Positions 52,624 through 60,154 of a stretch of DNA of 64,000 bases are shown piece after piece. The notes beneath the pieces were generated by a model that did no database searches, was not told the origin of the DNA, and saw only the letters and a program-made list of their open reading frames with translations. The position numbers and the translations under genes were made by a program. Position 1 is the first letter of the stretch, and every line of letters begins with the position of its first letter. The stretch comes from Streptomyces gossypii (GTDB lineage Bacteria; Actinomycetota; Actinomycetes; Streptomycetales; Streptomycetaceae): the NCBI RefSeq assembly GCF_025165795.1, contig NZ_JAJAGO010000012.1:62001-126000 (forward strand), given 5' to 3'.

Positions 52624-53121
52624 ATGGAGGACGAGGTCGACCGACTGGTTTCAGCATGGCGCCGCGAGCGTCCGGACCTCGACGTGGAGCCGTTGGAGGT
52701 GCTGAGCCGCATCAGCAGGCTCGCACGTCATCTGGACCGGGCCCGGCGGATCGCCTTCGCCGAACACGGCCTGGAGCCATGGGAGTTCGATGTCCTCACC
52801 GCGCTGCGCCGCGCGGGCAGGCCGTACCAGCTCTCCCCCGGGCAACTGCTCACCCAGACCCTGGTCACCTCCGGCACCATGACCAACCGGATCGACCGGC
52901 TGGCGAAGAGGAGCCTCGTGGAGCGGCTGCCCGACCCCAGCGACCGGCGGGGCGTGCTCGTACGGCTCACCGACGAGGGGCGGCACCGCGCGGACAGCAC
53001 ACTGGCCGGACTGCTCGAACAGGAGCGCGCGATCCTCATCGAGCTTTCGCCGCTGCAACGGGGCGAACTGGCGGGCCTGCTGCGGCAGCTGACCGCCCCC
53101 TTCGACAACACGCCCGGCTAG
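52624..53121 (+). CDS. tamR: MarR-family regulator, TamR-like
   Basis: A 165-residue protein starting at the ATG at 52624, 72 bases from the divergent tam start. The winged helix spans about residues 55-110 (LSPGQLLTQTLVTSGTMTNRIDRLAKRSLVERLPDPSDRRGVLVRLTDEGR), with the D-x-R-x-x-x-V-x-L-T-D-x-G wing pattern. In S. coelicolor TamR senses citrate-cycle tricarboxylates such as trans-aconitate and controls tam and other TCA-cycle genes; assignment here rests on the tam neighbour. It is followed by a small hairpin. Confidence 0.88.
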   Translation: MEDEVDRLVSAWRRERPDLDVEPLEVLSRISRLARHLDRARRIAFAEHGLEPWEFDVLTALRRAGRPYQLSPGQLLTQTLVTSGTMTNRIDRLAKRSLVERLPDPSDRRGVLVRLTDEGRHRADSTLAGLLEQERAILIELSPLQRGELAGLLRQLTAPFDNTPG

Positions 53122-53144
53122 GGTCTCTATCCGAACGAGAGACC
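53122..53144. terminator. hairpin after tamR
   Basis: GGTCTCT pairs with AGAGACC over a nine-base loop, directly after the tamR stop and 24 bases from the end of the converging response-regulator gene. A plausible bidirectional terminator. Confidence 0.5.
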
Positions 53145-53167
53145 GTAGGCCCTGCCCGGACAGGCGC

Positions 53168-54037
53168 TCAGCCCGCGGGGGTCGTCTCCACGTCGGCCGG
53201 GCCCACGCCCGCCCGGCGCGCCAGTGCCACCGCCGCGAGCGTCGAGTGCACGTCCAGCTTGCCCAGGACGTTCTGCATGTGCGTACGCACCGTGTGCGGG
53301 GAGAGATAGAGCCGCTCGGCGACGGCCTTGCGCCCCAGACCGGCGACCATGCAGCGCAACACCTCGTGCTCGCGCGGGGTCAGCGCCTCGACAAGCCGCT
53401 CGCTCTCCGTACGGTGCTTCCGGGTGGCCGTCAGCTCCCGTAAGACGTCGGTCAGCAGGGCGGGCGGCAGATGCGTCTCCCCCTTGAGCACGCCCCGGAC
53501 GACGTGCAGCAGCCGGGAGAGCGAACTGTCCTTGGCCACCCAGCCGCAGGCGCCCGCCTGGAGCGCGGCGGCGGCGTACCGGGCGTCGTCGCGCTCGGCG
53601 AGCACCACCGTGCGGGTGCCGGGGTAGTCGGCGCGGGTACGGGCGACCAACCCCAGACCGCCGGAAGAGCCGCCGGAAGAGCCGCCGGACGGAGCACCGG
53701 AGGGACCCGGCCGGACGGGCGCGCTGCTCACCGGCCCGTGTCCCTGTGGCGGACCGGGGTGGGTGGCGCCGCCAGGAGCGGACGGCTGCGCGACGCCGTT
53801 GACGGGGGGTTTGGCCGTGCTCGCGGCCGGGCCCGCAACAAGCTCGCCCAGGTCGGCGTCGACCAGCAGTACGTCGAAGAAGCGCCGCTCGTTCACCCCG
53901 CGGTCCAGGCATCGCAGCGCGGCTGGTCCGCTTCCGGCCGCCACCACCTCGATGTCCTGCTCAGCCGCCAGCGCGGCTGCCAGCGACTCGGCGAATATGC
54001 GGTGATCGTCGACCACCAGTACCCGGATCCGCTGCAT
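53168..54037 (-). CDS. NarL/LuxR-family response regulator with disordered linker insert
   Basis: A 289-residue protein from an ATG at 54037. The receiver starts IRVLVVDDHRIFAESLAAAL and has phosphoacceptor Asp60 (LLVDADLG) and Lys169 (VAKDSS). A Pro/Gly/Ser stretch of about 60 residues (about 68-128, including SSGGSSGGLG) lies within the receiver, between the phosphoacceptor strand and the next helix, where a normal receiver has only a loop. The LuxR HTH (LTPREHEVLRCMVAGLGRKAVAERLYLSPHTVRTHMQNVLGKL) is at about 225-275. No kinase gene is adjacent. It lies between tamR and the gal operon. Confidence 0.9.
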   Translation of the reverse strand: MQRIRVLVVDDHRIFAESLAAALAAEQDIEVVAAGSGPAALRCLDRGVNERRFFDVLLVDADLGELVAGPAASTAKPPVNGVAQPSAPGGATHPGPPQGHGPVSSAPVRPGPSGAPSGGSSGGSSGGLGLVARTRADYPGTRTVVLAERDDARYAAAALQAGACGWVAKDSSLSRLLHVVRGVLKGETHLPPALLTDVLRELTATRKHRTESERLVEALTPREHEVLRCMVAGLGRKAVAERLYLSPHTVRTHMQNVLGKLDVHSTLAAVALARRAGVGPADVETTPAG

Positions 54038-54162
54038 GTCACCCCCGTCCGGACATAGCGCCCGGCTGTCTCGCCCCCCTGATCCACCGGCCCCCACCGG
54101 TGTTCTGCATTCAACTCAGCGTAAGGCCGAGGTACGACAACGGAAGGCTAATGACGAAACTG

Positions 54163-54193
54163 GCGCCCGCCCGGCGCAGCGCAGGGCGGGCGC
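54163..54193. terminator. hairpin after galK
   Basis: GCGCCCGCCC pairs exactly with GGGCGGGCGC over an 11-base loop, directly beyond the galK stop (galK ends at 54197 on the minus strand). The probable end of the galT-galE-galK transcript. Confidence 0.65.
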
Positions 54194-54196
54194 GTG

Positions 54197-55372
54197 TCAG
54201 CGGAGGCGGTGGGCACCCGGGGAGGGGATGGCCTCGAAAGTGCGGGGGGCACGGTAGCCCGCAGTGGTGAAGGCCGTGCGGATCGCGTCGGTGACCTCGG
54301 TGGTCAGCGCGTCGTCCAGCAGGACGATCGCCGAGCCGCCGAAGCCGCCGCCCGTCATTCGCGCCCCCAGTGCGCCCGCCGCGTTGGCGGTGTCCACCAC
54401 CAGGTCCAGTTCCGCGCAGGAGATGGCGAAGTCGTCGCGCAGCGAGGCGTGACCGGCGGTGAGCAGGGGGCCGACGGCACGGGTGTCGCCCTCCTCCAGC
54501 AGCCGCACCGTGTCCATGACCCGGTGGTTCTCGGTGACGATGTGCCGCACGAGCGCCCGCAGTTCCGGCCCCTGCGCACCGCCCGGCCCCGCTCTGTCGC
54601 CGACCCGGGCCAGCGCGGCGTCCAGCTCCTCGTACGGCACGTCGCGCAGGGCGCGCACGTCGAGCCGCCGGGCGCCCTCCTCGCAGCCGGCACGCCGCTT
54701 CGCGTACTCGCCGTCGCCCAGCTCGTGCTTCACCCGGGTGTCCACGACGAGCAGCTTCAGCCCGAGGGCCGCCAGGTCGAAGGGGATCTGGCGACGGCTC
54801 AGGTCGCGGGTGTCCAGGAACAGCGCGTGGCCCTCGACGCAGCACGCCGACGCCATCTGGTCCATGATTCCGCAGGGGACGCCGACGAACTCGTTCTCCG
54901 CCCGCTGGCACAGCCGCGCCAGCTCCGGCGCGGTGACCGCCTGCGCGGCCGGCCCGTGCAGTTCGGTCAGCGCGAGGCCGGTGGAGACCTCCAGGGCCGC
55001 CGAGGAGGAGAGCCCGGCCCCGGTCGGTACCGTGCTCTCGAAGTGCAGGTCGGCGCCTCCGACGGGCAGCCCTGCCTCGCGCAGCGCCCAGGCCGCACCA
55101 GCCGGATACGCGGCCCAGCCGACGGCGCCGGTCGGCGCCAGCGCGTCGAGGCGCAGCTCCACCACCTGGCCGGGTGAGTCCGCCGAGTGCAGGCGCAGCA
55201 CGCCGTCGTCCCGGCGGGCGGCGTGGACGCGGGTGGTGTGCGGCAGGGCCAGCGGCATCACGAAACCGTCGTTGTAGTCGGTGTGTTCGCCGATGAGGTT
55301 GACCCGGCCGGGGGCGGCCCAGACGCCGTCCGGCGCGGCCCCGTACACCTCTTCGAAAGCCGGGGCGCTCAT
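54197..55372 (-). CDS. galK: galactokinase
   Basis: A 391-residue protein. APGRVNLIGEHTDYNDGFVMP is the galactokinase signature (about residues 20-40); VPTGAGLSSSAALEVS is the GHMP ATP-binding motif; TGGGFGGSAIVLLDD is motif 3. It phosphorylates galactose at C1 with ATP, the first step of the Leloir pathway. It overlaps galE by ATGA (55369-55372) and is last in the operon. A hairpin follows. Confidence 0.97.
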   Translation of the reverse strand: MSAPAFEEVYGAAPDGVWAAPGRVNLIGEHTDYNDGFVMPLALPHTTRVHAARRDDGVLRLHSADSPGQVVELRLDALAPTGAVGWAAYPAGAAWALREAGLPVGGADLHFESTVPTGAGLSSSAALEVSTGLALTELHGPAAQAVTAPELARLCQRAENEFVGVPCGIMDQMASACCVEGHALFLDTRDLSRRQIPFDLAALGLKLLVVDTRVKHELGDGEYAKRRAGCEEGARRLDVRALRDVPYEELDAALARVGDRAGPGGAQGPELRALVRHIVTENHRVMDTVRLLEEGDTRAVGPLLTAGHASLRDDFAISCAELDLVVDTANAAGALGARMTGGGFGGSAIVLLDDALTTEVTDAIRTAFTTAGYRAPRTFEAIPSPGAHRLR

Positions 55373-56469
55373 GCGGACGGCTCCTGGGACGCTGCTTCCG
55401 GCTGCCCGGCCTGCTGACCCGTCTGACCTTCCTGAGCTGCCTGAGCTGCCTGAGCTGCCTGCTGGGCGAAGGCCCAGGCGTCGGCGACGATCACCGACAG
55501 TTCCGCGCGCGACGGGCTCCAGCCCAGCCACCGCCGGGCCCGGTCCGCCGCGGCGACCAGCACGGGCGGATCGCCGTCGCGGCGCGGAGCTGTGACTTCC
55601 GGTACCGGGTGCCCGGTGACCTTCCGCACCGTCTCGATGACTTCGCGGACGGAGAAGCCGTTGCCGTTGCCGAGGTTGCAGATGAGGTGTTCGCCGGGGG
55701 ACGCGCCGTCCAGCGCCAGCAGATGCGCCTCGGCGAGGTCGGCGACGTGGATGTAGTCGCGCACACAGGTGCCGTCTGGGGTCGGGTAGTCGTCGCCGTA
55801 GACGGAGATGGCCTCCCGGCGGCCCTGGGCGACCTGGAGCACGAGCGGGACGAGGTGCGTCTCGGGATCGTGCCGCTCGCCGTACGCGGCGCCGTCTGCC
55901 GCGAAGTGGGCGCCGGCGACGTTGAAGTAGCGCAGCGAGACGGCGGCCAGTCCGTGCGCCCGGCACTCACCGCTGATCATCTGGTCGACGGCGAGCTTGG
56001 TGGCGCCGTAGGGGTTGGTCGGCGCGGCGACGTCGTCCTCGGTGATCGGGCTGCGGGCGGGCTCGCCGTAGGTGGCGGCGGTGGAGGAGAAGACGAGGCG
56101 GCGTACGCCCGCCTCCCGCATCGCTCCGAGCAGCTCGATCGTGCCGCCGACGTTGTTGCGCCAGTACTTGTCGGGGTCCGTCACCGATTCGCCGACCTGG
56201 GAGGAGGCCGCGAAGTGGAGCACCGCGTCATAGGCGGGGCGGGCGGGGTCCAGCCAGCGGGCGGCGTCCTGGACCCGGCCCTCGATGAACTCCGCCCCGG
56301 CGGGCACGCCCGCACGGAAGCCGGTGGAGAGGTCGTCCAGCACGGTGACCCGGTGCCCCGCCTCCAGCAGATGGGCGGCGACGACGCTGCCGACGTATCC
56401 CGCGCCGCCCGTCACCAGGTAGGCACGGGAAGGTGCTGACGGGGGACGGCCCCGGGTGTGTGCGGTCAC
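55369..56469 (-). CDS. galE: UDP-glucose 4-epimerase
   Basis: A 366-residue protein. GGAGYVGS (residues 21-28) is the NAD-binding loop; VFSSTAATYGEPARSPITEDD and NPYGATKLAVDQMI contain the S and Y-x-x-x-K catalytic residues; SLRYFNVAGAHF and RDYIHVADLAEAHLLALDG are conserved GalE stretches. It interconverts UDP-galactose and UDP-glucose. The C-terminal tail is a Gln/Ala repeat (QAAQAAQAAQEGQTGQQAGQ) encoded by 9-base tandem repeats near 55415-55460, outside the fold. It overlaps galT upstream (56466-56469) and galK downstream. Confidence 0.96.
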   Translation of the reverse strand: MTAHTRGRPPSAPSRAYLVTGGAGYVGSVVAAHLLEAGHRVTVLDDLSTGFRAGVPAGAEFIEGRVQDAARWLDPARPAYDAVLHFAASSQVGESVTDPDKYWRNNVGGTIELLGAMREAGVRRLVFSSTAATYGEPARSPITEDDVAAPTNPYGATKLAVDQMISGECRAHGLAAVSLRYFNVAGAHFAADGAAYGERHDPETHLVPLVLQVAQGRREAISVYGDDYPTPDGTCVRDYIHVADLAEAHLLALDGASPGEHLICNLGNGNGFSVREVIETVRKVTGHPVPEVTAPRRDGDPPVLVAAADRARRWLGWSPSRAELSVIVADAWAFAQQAAQAAQAAQEGQTGQQAGQPEAASQEPSA

Positions 56470-57587
56470 TCGCTCGCTGCCTCTCGCAGTCGCTGCGCCG
56501 CGGCCTCCGGCGGCACATCGTTGATGAACACGTTCATGCCGGATTCGGAACCCGCGAGGAACTTCAGCTTGCCGGGAGCTCGGCGAACGGTGAAGAGCTC
56601 AAGGTGAAGCGCGAACTCCTCGCGTTCCCCCCGCGCACCGGCGGCGGCGACGGGCGCCTGGTGCCAGCCCGCGATGTACGGCGTGGGCGGCTCGCCGGGC
56701 CCGAAGATCCGGTCGAAGCCGCGCAGCAGCGCCAGATAGACGCCGGGGAACTCGGCGCGCTCGGCCTCGTCGAGCGCCGTCAGGTCGGGCACCCGGCGCC
56801 GTGGGTAGAGGTGCACCTCATACGGCCAGCGCGCGGCGTGCGGTACGAACGCGATCCAGTGGCTGCCTGCCAGGACGACGCGTGAGCCGTCGGCGAGTTC
56901 GGCGTCGACCACGTCGTCGAAGAGGTTGCGGCCGCCGGTGCGCTCGCGGTGCTCGGCGGCGGAGCGCATCATGCGGGCGGTGCGCGGGGTGGTGAAGGGG
57001 TAGGCGTAGATCTGCCCGTGCGGGTGGCCGAGGGTGACGCCGATCTCCTCGCCCCTGTTCTCAAAACAGAACACCTGTGCCACGCCGGGGAGCTGGGACA
57101 GTTGGGCCGTGCGGTCGGTCCAGGCGTCGAGCACCAGCCGGGCCTGCCGCTCCGTCAGGTCGGCGAAGGACGCCTGGTGGTCGGCGGTGAAGCAGACGAC
57201 CTCGCAGCGGCCGGCCCCGGGCCGGTGGGCGAACAGGCCCTGCGGCCCGTCGGCGCGGGTGGCGCCCGGCTCACCCGCGAAGGACGGGAAGCGGTTCTCG
57301 AAGACGGCGACCTCGTAGTCCCGTTCGGGAATCTCGGTGAACCTGCCGCTCCGGGAGGGGCAAAGGGGGCACTCGTCGGCGGGCGGGTGGTACGTACGGC
57401 TCTGCCGGTGGGCGGTGACGGCGGACCACTCGGCGAGCAAGGGGTCGAAGCGGATCTCCGAGACGGTGGCACCCGGGGCCGCGGGGTCGAGCGGGCGCTG
57501 ATCGACCGCCTCACGGACGGCGTCGTCGCGAGTGTCGTAGTAGACGATCTCGCGGCCGTCGGCAAGCCGGTTCGAGGTCTTCTTCAC
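56466..57587 (-). CDS. galT: galactose-1-phosphate uridylyltransferase
   Basis: A 373-residue protein from a GTG at 57587 with GAGGAG directly upstream; an ATG 12 bases earlier is possible. The active site is GHPHGQIYAYPF (H-P-H). ECPLCPSRSGRFTEIP includes the C-x-x-C zinc pair, and WIAFVPHAARWPYEVHLYP the second histidine cluster. It transfers UMP between UDP-glucose and galactose-1-phosphate. It heads the galT-galE-galK operon with 4-base overlaps, and the AT-rich segment upstream holds its promoter. Confidence 0.96.
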   Translation of the reverse strand: MKKTSNRLADGREIVYYDTRDDAVREAVDQRPLDPAAPGATVSEIRFDPLLAEWSAVTAHRQSRTYHPPADECPLCPSRSGRFTEIPERDYEVAVFENRFPSFAGEPGATRADGPQGLFAHRPGAGRCEVVCFTADHQASFADLTERQARLVLDAWTDRTAQLSQLPGVAQVFCFENRGEEIGVTLGHPHGQIYAYPFTTPRTARMMRSAAEHRERTGGRNLFDDVVDAELADGSRVVLAGSHWIAFVPHAARWPYEVHLYPRRRVPDLTALDEAERAEFPGVYLALLRGFDRIFGPGEPPTPYIAGWHQAPVAAAGARGEREEFALHLELFTVRRAPGKLKFLAGSESGMNVFINDVPPEAAAQRLREAASE

Positions 57588-57599
57588 AAGGCTCCTCAT

Positions 57600-57655
57600 G
57601 CACCGCTCAAACAGAAGTAAACATAATGAATCACAACTCAACACACCGGTCAAGC
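57600..57655 (-). promoter_or_regulatory. galT operon promoter and candidate operator
   Basis: Read on the minus strand, TTGACC is followed about 18 bases later by TCATTA/CATTAT, a good -35/-10 pair. The sequence downstream has two TGTTT boxes about 11 bases apart (TGTTTAC and TGTTTGAG), which could be bound by a gal regulator of the DeoR or LacI type. The region also lies upstream of the divergent symporter remnant. The regulator gene is not in this window. Confidence 0.5.
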
Positions 57656-57783
57656 TCGCGCGTTGCCTAGGCTACAAAACACCCATCAAGGACAATCACC
57701 CCACCGCGCCCGCCCTCTTCCCCAGCCTTCCGGTTCCCCAGCCTTCCGGTCCGGTCCGTTCCGTACACGAAGCGAGTCAATCC

Positions 57784-58059
57784 ATGCAGTACCTCGCCGA
57801 AGGGCTCCGGCTCTCCACCAACGGACTCGACTACACGATCCTGGCCATCTACTTCGTCGTCGTCCCCGGTATCGGCTTCGCCGCCAGACGGAGCGTGAAG
57901 ACCAGCCTCGACTTCTTCCTCTCCGGCCGGTCGCTCCCCGCGTGGGTCACGGGTCTGGCCTTCGTCGCGGCCAACCTGGGCGCGACGGAGATCCTCGGCA
58001 TGGCCGCGCCATCTCAGAAATGCTCTGACCCGCACCGGAGCACGGGTCAACACTGTTGA
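57784..58059 (+). pseudogene. N-terminal fragment of a sodium:solute (galactose) symporter, truncated by an IS element
   Basis: The + frame from an ATG at 57784 reads LSTNGLDYTILAIYFVVVPGIGFAARRSVKTSLDFFLSGRSLPAWVTGLAFVAANLGATEILGMAA, matching the start of SSS-family sodium/sugar symporters (first two helices). The frame then enters IS200/605 DNA and stops at 58059. The C-terminal end appears at 59019-59228. About 400 residues between are missing. Its place, divergent from galT, fits a galactose permease. The gene cannot make a working transporter. Confidence 0.85.
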
Positions 58060-58061
58060 CC

Positions 58062-58493
58062 TCAGCCCACGGGGCGCTTCTGGTTCTCGATGTACTGCTT
58101 CACGACGGTCAGAGGTGCGCCGCCGCATGAGCCTGCGAAGTAGGAGCCGGACCAGAAGTGTCCGCCCCACAGGTACCGGCGTACGTGCGCGTCGTATTCC
58201 TTGCGCAGCATCCGGGCGGAGACGCCCTTGAGGGAGTTGACCAGCTTGGAGAGCTGCACCTTCGGCGGGTAGTGCACGAGCAGGTGGACGTGGCCGTCCT
58301 CGCCGTTGAACTGCTTCAGCTCAGCCCCGAAGTCCGCGCACACGTCCCGCATGATCTCCTCGCACCGTGTCAACATGGCGGCGGTCATGGCCTTACGCCG
58401 GTACTTCGTGACGAAAACCAAGTGAACGTGCAGGTTGTAGACGACGTGACGGCTGGTGCGTACATCAGGGTTTGGGCTCCAGCGTGGTGACAT
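58062..58493 (-). CDS. tnpA: IS200/IS605 family transposase TnpA
   Basis: A 143-residue protein. NLHVHLVFVTKYRRKAM is the N-terminal strand; GEDGHVHLLVHYPP contains the HUH pair (His68-Val-His70); VVKQYIENQ contains the catalytic Tyr134. All catalytic residues are present and the length is normal, so it may be active. It is a Y1 transposase that moves single-stranded DNA. It reads towards the left end, and TnpB reads away from it; the starts are about 26 bases apart. Confidence 0.93.
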   Translation of the reverse strand: MSPRWSPNPDVRTSRHVVYNLHVHLVFVTKYRRKAMTAAMLTRCEEIMRDVCADFGAELKQFNGEDGHVHLLVHYPPKVQLSKLVNSLKGVSARMLRKEYDAHVRRYLWGGHFWSGSYFAGSCGGAPLTVVKQYIENQKRPVG

Positions 58494-58518
58494 GAACCAA
58501 ATATGTAGGATGGTTGCT

Positions 58519-59001
58519 GTGCAGCTCAGGTACGGGTTCCGCCTTTACCCGAACGGTTCTCAGCGCCCGGTGCTGGCCAGGGCGTTCGGGTGTGCTCGGG
58601 TGATCTTCAACGACGCGCTTCGCGCTCGTGAAGAAGTGGTCCCGCACCCTGCCATCCACCCCCACCACCGTGACCGTGATCAAGGACAGCGCGGGAAGGT
58701 ACTTCGCGTCGTTCGTCGTGGAGACCGGCCCGGAAGAAGCCCTGCCGCCCACCACGCCCGAGGTCGGAATAGACCTGGGTCTCGGGCACTTCGCCGTTCT
58801 GTCGGACGGCCGGAAGATCGACAGTCCGCGCTTCCTGCGTCGGGCTGAGAAGCAGCTCAAGAAGGCTCAGCGCTCCCTGCCCCGCAAGGACAAAGGGAGC
58901 GCCAACCGGGACGAGTCCCGGCGCAGCGCGATGAAGCAGGAACCCACCCGAAGGCGCGCCCGACAACGGCGCGACAGGCGGGAATCGCCCTCCTTTAGGT
59001 G
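58519..59001 (+). pseudogene. TnpB remnant with two internal deletions and shifted frame
   Basis: The GTG at 58519 begins QLRYGFRLYPNGSQRPVLARAFGCARVIFNDALRAREE, the TnpB N-terminus. At about 58627 the sense continues in another frame (KKWSRTLPSTPTTVTVIKDSAGRYFASFVVETG and VGIDLGLGHFAVLSDG), a region normally about 100 residues further on. It is lost again after KDKGSANRDESRR, and only a few C-terminal residues remain. The RuvC-I Asp survives in IDLG; the RuvC Glu and last Asp are gone, so no guided nuclease can be made. Confidence 0.85.
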
Positions 59002-59018
59002 GGCGAGGATGTCAAGGC

Positions 59019-59228
59019 GTGATCATCGCCCTTGCGGGCGTCAACCCCTCCGACGCGGACCTGGAGAAGGCCCAGGACATCAACATCAATCTCTGGACGG
59101 GACTCGCGATGCTCGCCCTCGGAATCTTCTTCCTCGTCTGGCTCAAGCTCAGCCCGCCCGTCCCGCCACCGCCCCGGGAGGAGCCGGGGCAGGGGGAGGC
59201 GCCGGGGCAGGGGGAGACCAGGAAGTAG
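59019..59228 (+). pseudogene. C-terminal fragment of the sodium:solute symporter
   Basis: A 69-residue frame: VIIALAGVNPSDADLEKAQDININLWTGLAMLALGIFFLVWLKLSPPVPPP, ending in a Pro/Glu/Gly tail. The D-x-N-L-W-T-G-x-x-M-L-A-L-G-I-F-F pattern is the last helix of SSS symporters. It begins directly behind the IS right end and is in the same orientation as the N-terminal fragment. The GTG at 59019 is incidental and the fragment probably not translated. Confidence 0.75.
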
Positions 59229-59261
59229 CGCGTCAGCGGCGCTCCGGACCGCGCGCCCGGC

Positions 59262-59942
59262 TCACTCCCTGCGGAGCAGCACCCCCGCCCGCTCCAGCAG
59301 CCCCGTACGCGCGGCCAGCGCCGCCGCCTCCAGCCGGGAGCCGACGCCCAGCTTCATCAGCACCCGCTGCACATGCGTACGTGCCGTGCTCGGCGCGATC
59401 CGCATGCCGATCGCGATCAGCCGGGTGTCCTCGCCCTCCGCCACCCGCACCAGCACCTCCACCTCGCGCGGGGTGAGCAGTTGCAGCAGCCGGGCACCCT
59501 CGTCGTCCGGCTCCGCCGCAGGGTTGAGCAGCTGCTCGAAGGCGTCCCGTAACAGCTGCGGCCCGACCGCCACATCGCCCGCCCGCGCCTTCATCATGGC
59601 GCGCTCCACGCCCTCGATCCGCTCGTCGTGCCGCACATAGCCGGAGGCCCCGGCCGCGAACGCCGCCGCTATGCCGCGCGGGCTGGGCACCGGGCCCAGC
59701 ACCAGCACCGCTATCTGCGGCTTCTCGCGTTTGATGCGCACCACCGGATCGAAGATGCCCGGTTCGGCGGGCGTCGCGGTGCCCAGCAGGCACACCTCCG
59801 GTGACCTGCTGACCACCAACTCCGCCGCGCCGGCGCTGGGTGCGGCTGCAGCCAGCACCCGGTGCCCGCGCAGTTTCAACGCCGAGGCCAGCGCCTCGGC
59901 GAGCAGCCGGTGATCGTCGACCACCATGAGCCGCACGCTCAT
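59262..59942 (-). CDS. atypical LuxR-type response regulator lacking phosphorylation residues
   Basis: A 226-residue protein from an ATG at 59942. The receiver starts VRLMVVDDHRLLAEALASAL (acidic pair present). Where the phosphoacceptor Asp should be (strand 3) it reads CLLGTATPAEPG, with Gly54 in place of Asp. The conserved Lys is replaced in SGYVRHDERIE by Arg-His. The HTH is normal (LTPREVEVLVRVAEGEDTRLIAIGMRIAPSTARTHVQRVLMKL, about 160-205). It therefore probably works without phosphorylation, perhaps through a bound ligand. No kinase is adjacent. Confidence 0.9.
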   Translation of the reverse strand: MSVRLMVVDDHRLLAEALASALKLRGHRVLAAAAPSAGAAELVVSRSPEVCLLGTATPAEPGIFDPVVRIKREKPQIAVLVLGPVPSPRGIAAAFAAGASGYVRHDERIEGVERAMMKARAGDVAVGPQLLRDAFEQLLNPAAEPDDEGARLLQLLTPREVEVLVRVAEGEDTRLIAIGMRIAPSTARTHVQRVLMKLGVGSRLEAAALAARTGLLERAGVLLRRE

Positions 59943-60080
59943 CGAGCCCGCCCCCAATTCCCGCCGCGGAAACGGCCGTCCCGCCCGCGGGGACTGCCCC
60001 GGGGCCCGGCCGCATGCACCCGGAAGCTACACGCTCCCCCCGGGATCCGCGCCCCCGCGAAAGGGGCGAAACGGCAAAAC

Positions 60081-60112
60081 GAGGGGCGGGCGCGATGTCG
60101 CGCCCGCCCCTC
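60081..60112. terminator. 15-bp hairpin terminator after the PQQ-propeller membrane gene
   Basis: Bases 60081-60095 pair perfectly with 60098-60112 around a 2-base centre (the loop opens to about six bases). It lies 42 bases past the stop of the gene that ends at 60155, and 138 bases before the divergent start of the response regulator, a good rho-independent signal. Confidence 0.75.
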
Positions 60113-60154
60113 GGCCGGAATTCCGCCGCGCTGAGCGGCTCTCATCCGGTCTGA

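Larger units (their letters stand above)
58012..59016. mobile_element. IS200/IS605-family insertion, about 1.0 kb, with degraded tnpB
   Basis: It holds an intact tnpA (minus strand) and a divergent tnpB remnant (plus strand). The left end, next to the tnpA 3' end, has the hairpin GACCCG...CGGGTC (58027-58048). The right end has CGCCC...GGGCG (58986-59005) followed by GAGGATGTCAA, a typical right end of such elements. As is normal for this family there are no inverted repeats or target duplication. It lies inside the symporter gene. Confidence 0.85.
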
